The notes: generated from the sequence alone by a model not told the origin. A DNA stretch of 64,000 nt from Plesiocystis pacifica SIR-1 (GCF_000170895.1 NZ_ABCS01000054.1:1-64000), one strand, 5' to 3'. Shown: positions 31,217-40,419, counted from the first letter of the stretch. Numbers and translations are program-made.

Positions 31217-32017
31217 TCAGGGCCGCAGGAACTCGCCGCAAAAGCGCTCGGTCGCCGGGTCCGCAGGCAGGTAGGTCTCGATCACCAGCTCGTCGAGGGC
31301 CACGTTGCGCGACTCGCTAAAGCGCGTGAGCAGCATGGTGAAGGCCAGCTCGAGCCCCCCGGGCAGGGCGAGGCGGAGCAGCTGCACGGGCTCGCCGTCG
31401 GCCGAAAAGTCCGGCTCGCGCCAGTTCGCCGGCACGCCGGGGTAGGCCTGCATGGCCGCGATCAAGCTGCGCATCTCGGCGTCGCCGGTCAGCAGGGCGC
31501 GCTCGTGCAGGCGCGTCAGCATGACCCGGGCGAGGGCCTCCCAGTCGCGCACGAAGGGCCGGGCGAGCTTGGGATCGAAGAGCGCGTGGAGCATGTTGGG
31601 CGGGTCTTGGGTCGGCTCGGCGAAGACCACGGCGAACAGGGCCAGGGCCGCGGCGTTGGCCTGCAGCACGTTGTAGCAGCGGTCCATGACGACGACGGGG
31701 CAAGGCTCGAAGCGCCGCAGCATGTCGTCGAGGACGGCCTGGATCGCCGCCGGCACCTCGCGGGGCTCGGCGAAGGCCGGGGCGAAGCCGGCGGCCGCCA
31801 GCAAGGTGTTGCGCTCGCGCAGGGGCAGGCCCAGGACCTTGCCCAGGCGCAGGACCATGGCCTCGCTGGGCTTGGCCCGGCCGGTCTCGAGGAAGCTGAT
31901 GTGGCGCGCGGACACGTCGGCCGCGACGGACAGATCGAGCTGGCTCTGCCCTCGCTTGCGCCGCCAAAAGCGGAGCTGAGCCGCGAACAAACCAGCGCCT
32001 TCGGGGACCTCGGCCAT
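31217..32017 (-). CDS. XRE-family regulator with MmyB-like ligand-binding domain
   Basis: A 266-residue transcription factor. The N-terminal helix-turn-helix (LRFWRRKRGQSQLDLSVAAD, VSARHISFLETGRAKPSEAM) is typical of XRE/Cro proteins. The C-terminal two-thirds match the MmyB-like domain that follows such HTHs (CPVVVMDRCYNVLQANAAAL, RPFVRDWEALARVMLTRLHE, then VELAF-like strands), probably sensing a small molecule such as a fatty acid. ATG 32017 is preferred; 32035 is an in-frame alternative. A perfect 12-bp palindrome lies 38-49 bases upstream and is a good candidate operator. The cupin gene ends about 110 bases upstream on the same strand. Confidence 0.85.
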   Translation of the reverse strand: MAEVPEGAGLFAAQLRFWRRKRGQSQLDLSVAADVSARHISFLETGRAKPSEAMVLRLGKVLGLPLRERNTLLAAAGFAPAFAEPREVPAAIQAVLDDMLRRFEPCPVVVMDRCYNVLQANAAALALFAVVFAEPTQDPPNMLHALFDPKLARPFVRDWEALARVMLTRLHERALLTGDAEMRSLIAAMQAYPGVPANWREPDFSADGEPVQLLRLALPGGLELAFTMLLTRFSESRNVALDELVIETYLPADPATERFCGEFLRP

Positions 32018-32054
32018 GGTCCACGAGTAGCGCATCGTCGAGCGCCGCGCACTT

Positions 32055-32066
32055 ACCTGATCAGGT
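32055..32066. promoter_or_regulatory. Candidate XRE operator ACCTGATCAGGT
   Basis: A perfect 12-bp palindrome 38-49 bases upstream of the XRE gene start (ATG 32017), and 20-31 bases upstream if 32035 is used. The position suits autoregulation by a dimeric HTH protein. No second copy was noticed elsewhere in the window by eye. Confidence 0.5.
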
Positions 32067-32128
32067 CATGGCCCCGAGCCAAGCTCGCCCCGTGGCCAGG
32101 CGAGACGGCTGTGGGGGTAGAGCAGCAC

Positions 32129-32881
32129 TCAGCGGTAGGGGTCTCCGATCCAGCGCGCGTCGTAGATGCCGCGCTCGCGGTCGCGGGCCTCGAGGTAGAT
32201 GTCCAGGGCCGAGAACTGCCGCGGGCCCGGTCCAGGATCGGGGAAGTGCAGGCCCACGTCGAGGACCCGCGCGCCCTCGGGGCCGGCGCGCAGCCAGTGG
32301 ATGTTGGCGCGGGCCCGCGTGAGGCTCGAGCAACGCCCGGGGGACAGGCGCACGCGCTGCACCTCCGCGACCTGAAACACCCGGCCGTCGACGCGGGCCG
32401 GATCGGGGTCTGGCGCGGGCGCCCCCGCGAGCGGCTCGTAGTGGCGGACCTGCGCCTCCCCGCTCAGCCCCACGCTGACGAAGTCGTAGCCCACATGGTT
32501 GTGCGCCGGGACCACGGCGTGGGGCCCCAGCTCGAGCTCGACGAGCAGCAGCGCGCCCTCGACCCGCACCGGGCCCGAGCGCAGCCCCTCGCCAAAACTC
32601 GTCAGCGCTTCGGCCCGCGGCACCCTGCCCGGCTCGAAGCGGCTGAGCGAGGCGCACAGCTCGTGGACCAGGGCGTCCTCGGCCCGGGCGTCGTGGGGCT
32701 GCCCCGCGGCGATGGCCCGGCCCCGCTCGGCCCACGCGTCCAGCCAAGCGTCAAAGCCCGAGGGGCCGATCGGCGCGCCGCCCCTGCCCCCGCGTCGGCT
32801 CGCGCAGGCGGACAGGGCGAAGATGGCGGGCGCGGCCAGGGCACCGCGCAGCAGGTGTCGACGGCTGCGGACGAAGCTCAT
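32129..32881 (-). CDS. Cupin-fold lipoprotein (thiol-dioxygenase-like)
   Basis: A 250-residue protein with an RSRRHLLRGALAAPAIFALSAC-like leader (basic, twin-Arg-rich, lipobox). The body resembles a cupin of the cysteine/cysteamine-dioxygenase kind: VELELGPHAVVPAHNHVGYD (His-x-His metal motif) and, further on, RARANIHWLRAG (third His). A specific substrate cannot be assigned. Its ATG overlaps the stop of the AraC-type regulator gene upstream (ATGA), so the two are translationally coupled and the regulator probably controls a pathway involving this protein. Confidence 0.65.
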   Translation of the reverse strand: MSFVRSRRHLLRGALAAPAIFALSACASRRGGRGGAPIGPSGFDAWLDAWAERGRAIAAGQPHDARAEDALVHELCASLSRFEPGRVPRAEALTSFGEGLRSGPVRVEGALLLVELELGPHAVVPAHNHVGYDFVSVGLSGEAQVRHYEPLAGAPAPDPDPARVDGRVFQVAEVQRVRLSPGRCSSLTRARANIHWLRAGPEGARVLDVGLHFPDPGPGPRQFSALDIYLEARDRERGIYDARWIGDPYR

Positions 32882-33807
32882 GGCCCCACTGTGGACCGCG
32901 CCCCCTTCTCCGCGCTTCTTCGAGCTTGCGAATTTGCGTCCCGGACCCGCGCCGGGCTCACGCCAAAGCGGCGCTTGAAGGCCGTCGAGAAGCTGCCCAG
33001 GCTCGACCAGCCCACCTCGAACACGACCTCGCTGACCGCCAGCTCGCGAGCGCGCAGCAGCTCGTGGGCCCGGAGCAGGCGCTGCTCGCTGACGTAGCGC
33101 GCGGGCGTCGTGCCCACGACCGCGCGAAAGGACCGGTGGAAGTGGTAGCTCGACAGGGCCGCGACCCGGGCCAGGGTGTCGAGGCACAGATCGCCGTCGA
33201 GGGTGGCGTGGATGTAGTCCCGCGCCCGGTGGACCCGGCGGTAGAGCTCCTCGCGGGTCGCCGCGCGCGCGGCCGGCAGCTCGGCGATGCGCTCGCGCTC
33301 GTCGACGAACTCGAGCAGCACGCGGTCGAGCAAGCGCAGCAGCGCGTCGTGGGCCTCCCCCTCGCCCTGAATCGCGCGGCGCAGCCGCTGGGCGTCCGCC
33401 AACAGGTCGAGGCTGGGCTGGCGCAGGCGCTCGACGAACTCGGGGGTCCGCGCGTCGACGTCCCGCGGGCGATCGAGGAGCGCGCCGAGGTCCAGCCTTC
33501 GCGCCCGGACCGCCTCGCGGACCAGCGCGTCGGCGAAGAAGGGGCACAGGGTCTCGATGTCCTCGTCCTCGATGGTCAGCGAGTAGTGCTGGCCCGCGTT
33601 GAGGATGAGCACCGATCCGGGCGTGACGAGGTGCTCGGTCGTCCCGGTCCGCCAGCGCCCCCGCCCCCGGAGCATCATCTTGAGCGAGAGCGGCCCGGCG
33701 TAGCCTGGCATGTGGTAGCGCCCGACTCGACCCGACATCACCCCGCCGTGACACGCGAGCGCAGCCCCGCTCGGGTTGACCAGCACCCTCCGCCCAGCCT
33801 GCGTCAC
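32878..33807 (-). CDS. AraC-family transcriptional regulator
   Basis: A 309-residue regulator. The N-terminal region is a cupin-like sensor (YAGPLSLKMMLRGRGRWRTG, VTPGSVLILNAGQHYSLTIE). The C-terminal double HTH is clear: RARDYIHATLDGDLCLDTLA, ALSSYHFHRSFRAVVGTTPA and SEVVFEVGWSSLGSFSTAFK then RRFGVSPARVR. GTG 33807 is chosen, as residues before it are not conserved-looking. It ends in a 4-base overlap with the cupin lipoprotein. The GST gene is divergent, 46 bases away, so both may answer to this regulator. Confidence 0.88.
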   Translation of the reverse strand: MTQAGRRVLVNPSGAALACHGGVMSGRVGRYHMPGYAGPLSLKMMLRGRGRWRTGTTEHLVTPGSVLILNAGQHYSLTIEDEDIETLCPFFADALVREAVRARRLDLGALLDRPRDVDARTPEFVERLRQPSLDLLADAQRLRRAIQGEGEAHDALLRLLDRVLLEFVDERERIAELPAARAATREELYRRVHRARDYIHATLDGDLCLDTLARVAALSSYHFHRSFRAVVGTTPARYVSEQRLLRAHELLRARELAVSEVVFEVGWSSLGSFSTAFKRRFGVSPARVRDANSQARRSAEKGARSTVGP

Positions 33808-33853
33808 GGCGCCATTGTAGCCCTCGCCCCGCTCGCGGGTGCTAGGAAGGGCC

Positions 33854-34483
33854 ATGGCCCTCAACCTCCACTACCACCCCCACTCCCGCGCCGCGGGCAT
33901 CGTCTGGGCCCTCGAAGAGCTCGGCCTCGACTACGCGCTGACCTTCGTCGACTTCCCCAGCGGGGCGAACCAACGCGACGCGTTCCGGGCCCTCAACCCC
34001 ATGGGCAAGATCCCGACCCTCGTCGAGACCCGCGACGAGCAGACCGTCGTCGTGACCGAGGCCGCCGCCATCGCCCTCTACCTCGGCGACCGCTACGGCC
34101 TCGGCACCCTCGCCCCCGCCCCCGACGACCCGGCCCGCGCCGACTACCTGCGCTGGAGCTTCTACTCGCCCTCGGTCATCGAGCCCGGCGCCATGGCCCA
34201 GGCCGCGGGCTGGGAGTTCAAGGCCGGCTCGGCGGGCTGGGGGACCTACGCCAACATGCTCGACACCATCGAGGCCGCCATCGGCGACGGCCCCTTCCTG
34301 CTCGGCGAGCGCTTCACCATGGCCGACGTGGTGTTCGGCGGCACCGTGCGCTGGATGACCGCCTTCGGGATGCTCGAAAAGCGGCCGAGCTACGTGCGCT
34401 ACGTCGAGGCCCTCGACGCCCGCCCGGCCTACCAGCGCTCCGAGGCCGTGCACGCCGAGCAGCGCGAGCAGCACGGCTTGTAG
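33854..34483 (+). CDS. Glutathione S-transferase family protein
   Basis: A 209-residue protein with the GST layout. The N-terminal thioredoxin-like domain has LNLHYHPHSRAAGIVWALEE, NPMGKIPTLVE (cis-Pro) and the glutathione-contact VTEAAAIALYL. An all-helical C-terminal domain contains GDGPFLLGERFTMADVVFGG. GSTs conjugate or reduce electrophiles with glutathione in the cytosol; the substrate is unknown. A clear AGGAAGG at 33844-33850 precedes the ATG at 33854. It is divergent from the AraC regulator and convergent with the next gene (12 bases). Confidence 0.9.
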   Translation: MALNLHYHPHSRAAGIVWALEELGLDYALTFVDFPSGANQRDAFRALNPMGKIPTLVETRDEQTVVVTEAAAIALYLGDRYGLGTLAPAPDDPARADYLRWSFYSPSVIEPGAMAQAAGWEFKAGSAGWGTYANMLDTIEAAIGDGPFLLGERFTMADVVFGGTVRWMTAFGMLEKRPSYVRYVEALDARPAYQRSEAVHAEQREQHGL

Positions 34484-34495
34484 AGCCTGCGCACG

Positions 34496-35770
34496 TCAGC
34501 GCACCCAGACGACGTAGGCGACGCCCGGGTTGGGGTAGAACACCGTCGGCCCGGCGCCGTAGTTGGCGTACATCCAGGTCGAGGCATCGCCGCCGCACAT
34601 CGTGAGCCCGAGGTTGTACTCGCCGCTGAAGCCCGTCAGCGAGAAGTCCCAGCCCGAGCCCAGGGAGGCGTGGCCCTTGCAGTCCGCCGGCGCCCCCGGA
34701 GGCTGGTTGACCTGGCTGACGCCCGCGTCGGTATAGGACGCGTCGCCGCCACACCAGTAGTAGCCGTTGGGGTCGTTCCACAGCAGGTAGCCGTCCTCGC
34801 CAAAGTCGATGCGCAGCTCCTCCCGGTCGATCCACTCGCTGACGTAGGTCTCGGCTCCGCTGGCGTAGGCCGCGAGGCGCAGGTCCTCGTAGCCGAAGGA
34901 GTTGAGGTCGAGCCAGGCCTGCACCGCCCCCGCGTTGTCGCTCGAGGCCAGCGCCGGATCGACGGCCAGCGCCGTCGTCGAGACGTAGCCCGCCCCGAAG
35001 TCCCCGATGTAGGTGCCCTCATTGACGGAGTTGATGATCAGGGCCGCGGTCGCGCTCTCGTCGACGGCGCACCACACCTCGAGGGGCGCCTCGCCCACGT
35101 CGACGCCGTCGGGGTCGATCAGGTAGAGGCCGTCCTCCCCGGCCGCGCCCGTCTCGACGATGGTCCGGCAGCTCGCGCCCAGGGGGCACAGGTCGTCGGC
35201 GTCGGGGTAGGCGTCGGGGTCGTTGTCGTTGCAGTCGCCGCCGACGGTCGAGGTGTCCGGGGGCTGCTCGCAGCCCATCGTCCCCTCGCCGACGCCGAAG
35301 CCGTCCATGTCCGCGTCGGTGTAGAAGGTCTGCGCGTCGACGGCGTCGTTGTCCGCCACCTCGTCGCAGTCGTTGTCCTGGCCGTCGCAGACCTCCTCGT
35401 TGCCCGGGTAGTTGTCCGGGTCGTCGTCGTCGCAGTCCATGCTCGCCGGGACGCCGTCCATGTCCATGTCGGGGTCGTCCTCGGTCTCCGTCGACTCGGT
35501 CTCGGTCTCGGTCTCCGTCTCCGTCTCCGTCTCCGTCTCGGTTTCGGTCTCGGTCTCGGTCTCCGTCTCGGTCTCCGTCTCGGTCTCGGTCGTCTCGGCC
35601 TCCGTGCCGGCTTCCGCGTCCCCGCTGGTGCTGTCCGTGCTCGACTCGGTGTCCGTGTCGGTCTCCGTCGCGCCGATCTCATCGCCGCCGCCTCCACCAC
35701 CGTCGTCACCACATCCAGCGATCGCGGTCGCACCCAAGAGCAGCGAGGTCAGGAAGATGTCTCGTTTCAT
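34496..35770 (-). CDS. MopE-like / fibrinogen-like domain lipoprotein with Thr-Glu repeat linker
   Basis: A 424-residue lipoprotein (leader GATAIAGC). A linker of alternating Thr-Glu, encoded by a 6-bp-type microsatellite (about 35497-35600), leads to Asp/Cys-rich segments of the MopE metal-binding-like kind (CDDDDPDNYPG, CDGQDNDCDEVADN, CNDNDPDAYPD). The C-terminal ~240 residues start CRTIVETG…GLYLIDPDG and end in FYPNPGVAYVVWVR. They resemble the fibrinogen-like domains of the two lipoproteins at 51232 and 52343 but are more diverged. ATG 35770 was chosen so that the signal peptide is first. Probably a surface-exposed binding protein. Confidence 0.78.
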   Translation of the reverse strand: MKRDIFLTSLLLGATAIAGCGDDGGGGGGDEIGATETDTDTESSTDSTSGDAEAGTEAETTETETETETETETETETETETETETETETETESTETEDDPDMDMDGVPASMDCDDDDPDNYPGNEEVCDGQDNDCDEVADNDAVDAQTFYTDADMDGFGVGEGTMGCEQPPDTSTVGGDCNDNDPDAYPDADDLCPLGASCRTIVETGAAGEDGLYLIDPDGVDVGEAPLEVWCAVDESATAALIINSVNEGTYIGDFGAGYVSTTALAVDPALASSDNAGAVQAWLDLNSFGYEDLRLAAYASGAETYVSEWIDREELRIDFGEDGYLLWNDPNGYYWCGGDASYTDAGVSQVNQPPGAPADCKGHASLGSGWDFSLTGFSGEYNLGLTMCGGDASTWMYANYGAGPTVFYPNPGVAYVVWVR

Positions 35771-35933
35771 GACTCTAGAGTGCGCGCAGCCCGGTTGCCG
35801 ATCCATCGACATTCATGGCAGGCGGCCATGATTTTTGGACCGCGCGCGCGCTGGCGCTCACGGCTGGGCGCCGCCCAAGCCACGCGGCTGGGCCTCTTTG
35901 GCGCCCCCCACCAGGCACCGCCGCCAGCGCCCG

Positions 35934-38225
35934 TCAGCGGGTCAGCTCGTCGAGGCGGGCGAGGCGTTTCTTGGCCAGGGGGCTCCCGAGCGCCTGCGCC
36001 TTTTCGTACTCGGCGCGCGCGTTCGAGTAGCGCAGGACCTTGAGGTAGGCGTCGCCGAGCAGCAGGCGCACGCCCTCGTCCCGGGGCCGCAGCCGGCTGG
36101 CCTTCTTGGCGTAGCCGAGGGCCTCCCCGTAGGCCCCGAGGTCGAAGTGGATCCGCGCCAGGCCCTCGACGGCGCTGGCGTTGCGCGAGTCGGCGGCGAT
36201 GGCCTTGTGGAACAGCCGCTCGGCCTTGTCGCGCTTGCCCTTGGCGAGGGCGTCGTTGCCCTGCTTGGCCAGCGCCCGGGCGCGCTGGCGGTCGGCGGCC
36301 GAGTCCTTGCTCCCGGTCTCCTCGATCCCCGGAACCGCCGCGGCCGCGGCCGCCTCTTCGATCTCGGCCCGGAGCTCGTCCTCGCCCACCAAGTCGACGA
36401 GCAGCCCCTGCGTGTGCGCCCCTCCAGGCCCGCGCTTGGGGTCCTGGACGATCGAGCGCACCTTCTTGCGGCGCTTGCCTTCGTCGCGCTCGGCCAGGGC
36501 CGCGAGCATCTCGCCCGCGGCCAGCTCGGCCTCGCTGAACTCGCCCCGGGCCGCCCGCGCCCCCGCGTCGGCGAGCTGGGCGTTGGTCAGGGCCACGCGC
36601 CCCCCCGCGTGCTTGTTGTCGGGGTCGAAGATCAGCGCCTGGGCGTAGTATTCGACGGCGAAGGGGCGCCCGTGGTCCTTGTCCCAGTACTCGTCGCCGA
36701 GCCGGATCAAGGTCGCGGCGAACTCCGCCCGCAACAGGTCGGCGTAGCTCCACGCGATGTAGTCCTTGGGCGCCGCCCGCTCTTCGATGGCGAGCACCCA
36801 GGTCTGGGCGGTCTTGAACTCGCGGTCGCTGGGCGGCGGGTAGACCCAGTAGGCCTGGGCGCCGGCGGCCCGGGCCTCGGCGGCGTAGTCCTCGACCCAC
36901 TTGCGGCTGTTGACCACCTGCTGCTGCTGAGGGTCCGGGCGGCTGCGCGTCGCCAGGCCCACGATGACGAGCACGGCGAGCAAGGCCGCGACCACGCCAG
37001 CGCCGATCAAGACTCGCCGATCCAGGGCGCCGCCGATGCGCGGTCGGGGCATCGAGGCCGCGAGCTGCTCGCGCCGCTCCTCGTCCACGGGCGGCAGCGC
37101 CAGGTCGTCCCAGGGCGTGGTGAAGCCCGCGGCGATCTGGATCTCGCACAGCGCGGCCTCGAGCTCCGCCGCGCTCGCGTAGCGGTCCTCGGGGCGCTTG
37201 GCCAGGCAGCGCGTGAGCACCTCGTCGAGCTCCTCGGGCAGATCGGGCAGGCGCCCCGTGAGCGAGTCGGGCTGGGCCTCGAGGTGCTGATCGAAGATCT
37301 CGAGCAGCTTGCCCTGGAAGGGCGTCTCGCCGCTGATCATCTCGTAGGCGAGGCAGCCGAGGGCGTAGATGTCGAGGCGCCCGTCAAAGCCCTCGCCCAT
37401 GATCTGCTCGGGCGCCATGTAGGGCGGCGTGCCAGCGATCAGCTCGGCCTGGGCCTTGAACTCCGCCGCGATGCCAAAGTCGACGACCCGGACCATGTCC
37501 TCGCGGTTGCCCTCGTGGAGCTGCAAGAGCACGTTCTCGGGCTTGAGGTCGCGGTGCGCGAGGCCGCAGGTGTGGATGGCCTCGAGGGCCTTGCACAGCT
37601 GCCGCAAGATCGGCAGCGCGCGCTCGAGGGGCAGGCGGCCGTAGTCTTCGAGGACCGAGTGCAGGCTCAGATCGCGCAGCAGCTCCATGGCGTAGAACGG
37701 CCGGCCGTCGGGCAGCTCGCCAAAGTCGAGGACGTCGACGACGAAGCGCGACTCGACGCGCGCGATGGTCCGCGCCTCGTCGATGAAGCGCTCCGCGAGG
37801 GCCGCGTCTGCGCCGTGCTTGATGACCTTGATGGCCACGGAGCGCTCGATGTCGACGTGCTCGGCCTCGAACACCTCGCCCATGCCGCCCTCCCCCAGCC
37901 AGCTCGTCAGGCGGTAGCGCGTGTTCGGAATGCGCTTGCCCATGCCCAGCCGGATCTGCTTCTCGACGGGCCGCCAGTCGTCGCTGCCCTCGGCGTCGGC
38001 GAATCTCGCAAAGGTCTGACGCTCGCTCGCGCCCTCCCCCCGCTGCTCGTTCGTGCCCGTGAGGGTCTCGCTCGCCTCCGCGTCGTGCTCGGATTCGGAC
38101 GTTGGATCGAACTTGGGCACGGTCCCGGCGTCCGCGCTCGCGCTTTCGGGCGATGGCGAGGCGGCTGGCAGCGTCGGGCTCTCGTCCGGCGCTGGTGGGT
38201 GGCGGGTGGCGACGGCGGTCTTCAC
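35934..38225 (-). CDS. Transmembrane Ser/Thr protein kinase with C-terminal TPRs
   Basis: A 763-residue kinase. The N-terminal ~95 residues are disordered and Ser/Pro/Glu-rich. The kinase domain has LTSWLGEGGMGEVFEAEH, VAIKVI, HRDLKPENVLL, VDFGIAAEF, TPPYMAPEQ and FQGKLLEIFDQH. A membrane segment follows (VLIGAGVVAALLAVLVIVGL), then a long extracytoplasmic part with at least two or three TPR-like units near the end (AKQGNDALAKGKRDKAERLF, GLARIHFDLGAYGEALGYAK). The start is GTG 38225; upstream codons are not convincing. This is the common myxobacterial kinase-TPR design. The sensed signal is unknown. Confidence 0.88.
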   Translation of the reverse strand: MKTAVATRHPPAPDESPTLPAASPSPESASADAGTVPKFDPTSESEHDAEASETLTGTNEQRGEGASERQTFARFADAEGSDDWRPVEKQIRLGMGKRIPNTRYRLTSWLGEGGMGEVFEAEHVDIERSVAIKVIKHGADAALAERFIDEARTIARVESRFVVDVLDFGELPDGRPFYAMELLRDLSLHSVLEDYGRLPLERALPILRQLCKALEAIHTCGLAHRDLKPENVLLQLHEGNREDMVRVVDFGIAAEFKAQAELIAGTPPYMAPEQIMGEGFDGRLDIYALGCLAYEMISGETPFQGKLLEIFDQHLEAQPDSLTGRLPDLPEELDEVLTRCLAKRPEDRYASAAELEAALCEIQIAAGFTTPWDDLALPPVDEERREQLAASMPRPRIGGALDRRVLIGAGVVAALLAVLVIVGLATRSRPDPQQQQVVNSRKWVEDYAAEARAAGAQAYWVYPPPSDREFKTAQTWVLAIEERAAPKDYIAWSYADLLRAEFAATLIRLGDEYWDKDHGRPFAVEYYAQALIFDPDNKHAGGRVALTNAQLADAGARAARGEFSEAELAAGEMLAALAERDEGKRRKKVRSIVQDPKRGPGGAHTQGLLVDLVGEDELRAEIEEAAAAAAVPGIEETGSKDSAADRQRARALAKQGNDALAKGKRDKAERLFHKAIAADSRNASAVEGLARIHFDLGAYGEALGYAKKASRLRPRDEGVRLLLGDAYLKVLRYSNARAEYEKAQALGSPLAKKRLARLDELTR

Positions 38226-38442
38226 AGCGTGAAGCGAACATATCCTGATATGGGAGTGCCCCACAACACGTCGACAACAGGGCACTATCGCGCTGGCGCC
38301 TGCTCGAGCGGCGCCAGCAGCACCGTCGGATCCCAGCGGATCCGACTCGCCTTCGGGCCCACCGATCCCCTCGTCCGCCGGACGGGGACGCGCGCGCGTG
38401 CCTCTCAGCCGCCCGAGCCAGGCACCCTCGATGTGCTATGCG

Positions 38443-39540
38443 ATGTCCATGTCCGTGTCCCGGTCCCGCCTCGCACCGACCGCGGCGTCCCTGCTCCTGG
38501 GCTGTGCGAGCTTGAACCCGGACTACGACGGCGGCGCTGAGACGGGCGAGTCAGACGCGGCCGAGATCGGCGACGCCGACGAGGGCACGGGCTCGACCGG
38601 AGGCAGCGGCACGGCGGGCACGACCGACTCGACCGACTCGACCACCGCCGACACCAGCGAGACCGACACCGGCGGCGCCGGGATCTGCCGCGGCTCCGAA
38701 CGCTTTTGCGACGAGGTCGGCGCCTACTGCGACGAGCAGGGCGACCTCGTGCGCTGCGAATTCCTCGAGGTCTCGGGCTGCATCGGGCACACCATCACCG
38801 ACTGCGAGACCCAGCTCGGCCCCGGGGCGATCTGCCAGGTCGAGGGCGAGGGTGCCGCCTGCGCGCAGCCGGGCACGAGCTTCTCCCTGACCGAGCTGTG
38901 CGCCAGCGGCCTCGAGCTGTTCGGCGACGCGGGCTGCTACTACGCCGGTCAGGCCCCCATCGGCGTGACCGTCACCCAGCCCCTCGAGGACACCCGCGGC
39001 GGCGTGTTCTACCCAGCCCCCATGCCCCTGGCCAAGTTCTCGACGAGCTTCAGCTTCGAGCTGCGCGACGTCGGCGGGGGCACGGACGCCAACGGCATCT
39101 CCGGCGCCGACGGGCTGTCGCTGATCATCCACGGCGACCCCGGCTACACCACGGGCTTCCTCGGCTACACCATGCTCGACAGCTACGTGGCCGTGGAGTT
39201 CGACACCTGGAAGAACAACAACGACGACTCCTCCAACCACGTCGGGGTCATGCTAAACGGCTCGAGCCACGGCCCCAGCCAGCCCGAGGTGGCGATCCCC
39301 GGCAGCTTCGAGGATGGCTCGGTCTGGTACGCGTGGGTCGACTACGACGGCGCGGCGCTCCGGGTCTACGTCAGCTCGGGGCCCGACAAGCCCGGCGCGC
39401 CGGTGCACAGCCAGGCCGTCGACCTCAGCGCCCACCTCGGCGCCAGCTCGGGCCGCTTCGGCTTCGGCGGATCGACCGGTTCGGGTTGGGAGAGCAGCAT
39501 CGTGCGCTCTTGGACCTACGTTGGCCAAGACGCGCCCTGA
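38443..39540 (+). CDS. L-type (legume-like) lectin domain lipoprotein
   Basis: A 365-residue lipoprotein (leader PTAASLLLGC) with a Thr/Ser/Asp/Gly linker, a Cys-rich segment (CRGSERFCDEVGAYCDEQG) and a C-terminal L-type lectin fold. Hallmarks are GADGLSLIIHGDPG, SYVAVEFDTWKNNNDDSSNH (metal/carbohydrate-binding Asp/Asn region), VWYAWVDYDGAALRVYVS and GRFGFGGSTGSGWESSIV. Such domains bind glycans in plants and occur in some bacteria. Several in-frame ATGs exist (38431, 38443, 38449); 38443 gives a compact signal peptide. It is probably displayed on the outer membrane and may bind prey or matrix polysaccharide (inference). Confidence 0.8.
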   Translation: MSMSVSRSRLAPTAASLLLGCASLNPDYDGGAETGESDAAEIGDADEGTGSTGGSGTAGTTDSTDSTTADTSETDTGGAGICRGSERFCDEVGAYCDEQGDLVRCEFLEVSGCIGHTITDCETQLGPGAICQVEGEGAACAQPGTSFSLTELCASGLELFGDAGCYYAGQAPIGVTVTQPLEDTRGGVFYPAPMPLAKFSTSFSFELRDVGGGTDANGISGADGLSLIIHGDPGYTTGFLGYTMLDSYVAVEFDTWKNNNDDSSNHVGVMLNGSSHGPSQPEVAIPGSFEDGSVWYAWVDYDGAALRVYVSSGPDKPGAPVHSQAVDLSAHLGASSGRFGFGGSTGSGWESSIVRSWTYVGQDAP

Positions 39541-39564
39541 GCCCCCGTGCTATGGGGGCCCGCG

Positions 39565-40419
39565 ATGGTCCACACGATCCTCACCCACCCCGGCGGCGCC
39601 CACAAAGATGACCTGCTCGCGGTCTGCGTGCTGATCGCCGAGCACGGCGCGCCCGTCGTGCGCCGCGATCCGAGCCCCGAGGAGCTCGCCGATCCGGGCG
39701 TGGCGATCGTCGACGTCGGCGGCAGCCACGACCCGGCGCGGATGAACTTCGACCACCACCACTTCGAGCGCGGCCACCCGCCGACCTGCGCCCTGAGCCT
39801 GGTCCTCGACGCCCTCGGCCTCTACCGCGACGCCCTGCACTTTTGCGACTGGCTCGAACCCGCCGAGTGGTTCGACTCGCGCGGGCCGACCAAGACCGCC
39901 AAGTGGCTCGGCGTCCCCCGCCGCGCCATCGCCCAGCTCCACTCGCCCATCGACGTGACCTTGCTGCGCCGCTTCGCCGCCTGCTCGAGCCTCGCCCCCG
40001 GCGAGACCCTCTACGAGTTCATGCGCCTGGTCGGCGAGGACCTGCTCGCCTACCTCCGGGGCATCCGGGCGCGGCTCGACGCGATCGCCGACCAGGTCGA
40101 GCGCTGGGAGCTCGACGAGGGCCTGGTCGTGTTCTTGCCCCGGACCGAGCCGCTCATCGACGAGCCCAGCGCGGCCGCTCACCAGTACGTGCGCAGCGAG
40201 GAGCTCGGCGCGCGGGTGATCGCGACCGTCTACCCCGATCGCCGCGGCGGCGGCTACGGCATCGCGCGCTACGAAGACCACCCCGACCTGGACTTTGGCC
40301 GGGTCGAGGCACAGGCGGACGTCCACTTCGCCCACAAGAGCGGGTTCATGTGCAAGACCAGCGCGACCCAGGCCGAGCGCCTGCGCGCGTTGATCTCGGC
40401 GGCCTGGACCGCCGGGTAG
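39565..40419 (+). CDS. MYG1-family (UPF0160) metal-dependent hydrolase
   Basis: A 284-residue protein matching the MYG1/UPF0160 family of DHH-like metal-dependent nucleic-acid hydrolases. Seen motifs are ILTHPGGAHKDDLLAV (first metal cluster), AIVDVGGSHDPARMNFDHHHF (the DHH-like cluster) and the C-terminal AHKSGFMCKTSATQAERLRA. It is shorter than eukaryotic MYG1 and has no targeting sequence, so is probably cytoplasmic. It lies 24 bases after the lectin gene on the same strand, perhaps by chance. It is convergent with the PEGA protein gene. Confidence 0.75.
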   Translation: MVHTILTHPGGAHKDDLLAVCVLIAEHGAPVVRRDPSPEELADPGVAIVDVGGSHDPARMNFDHHHFERGHPPTCALSLVLDALGLYRDALHFCDWLEPAEWFDSRGPTKTAKWLGVPRRAIAQLHSPIDVTLLRRFAACSSLAPGETLYEFMRLVGEDLLAYLRGIRARLDAIADQVERWELDEGLVVFLPRTEPLIDEPSAAAHQYVRSEELGARVIATVYPDRRGGGYGIARYEDHPDLDFGRVEAQADVHFAHKSGFMCKTSATQAERLRALISAAWTAG

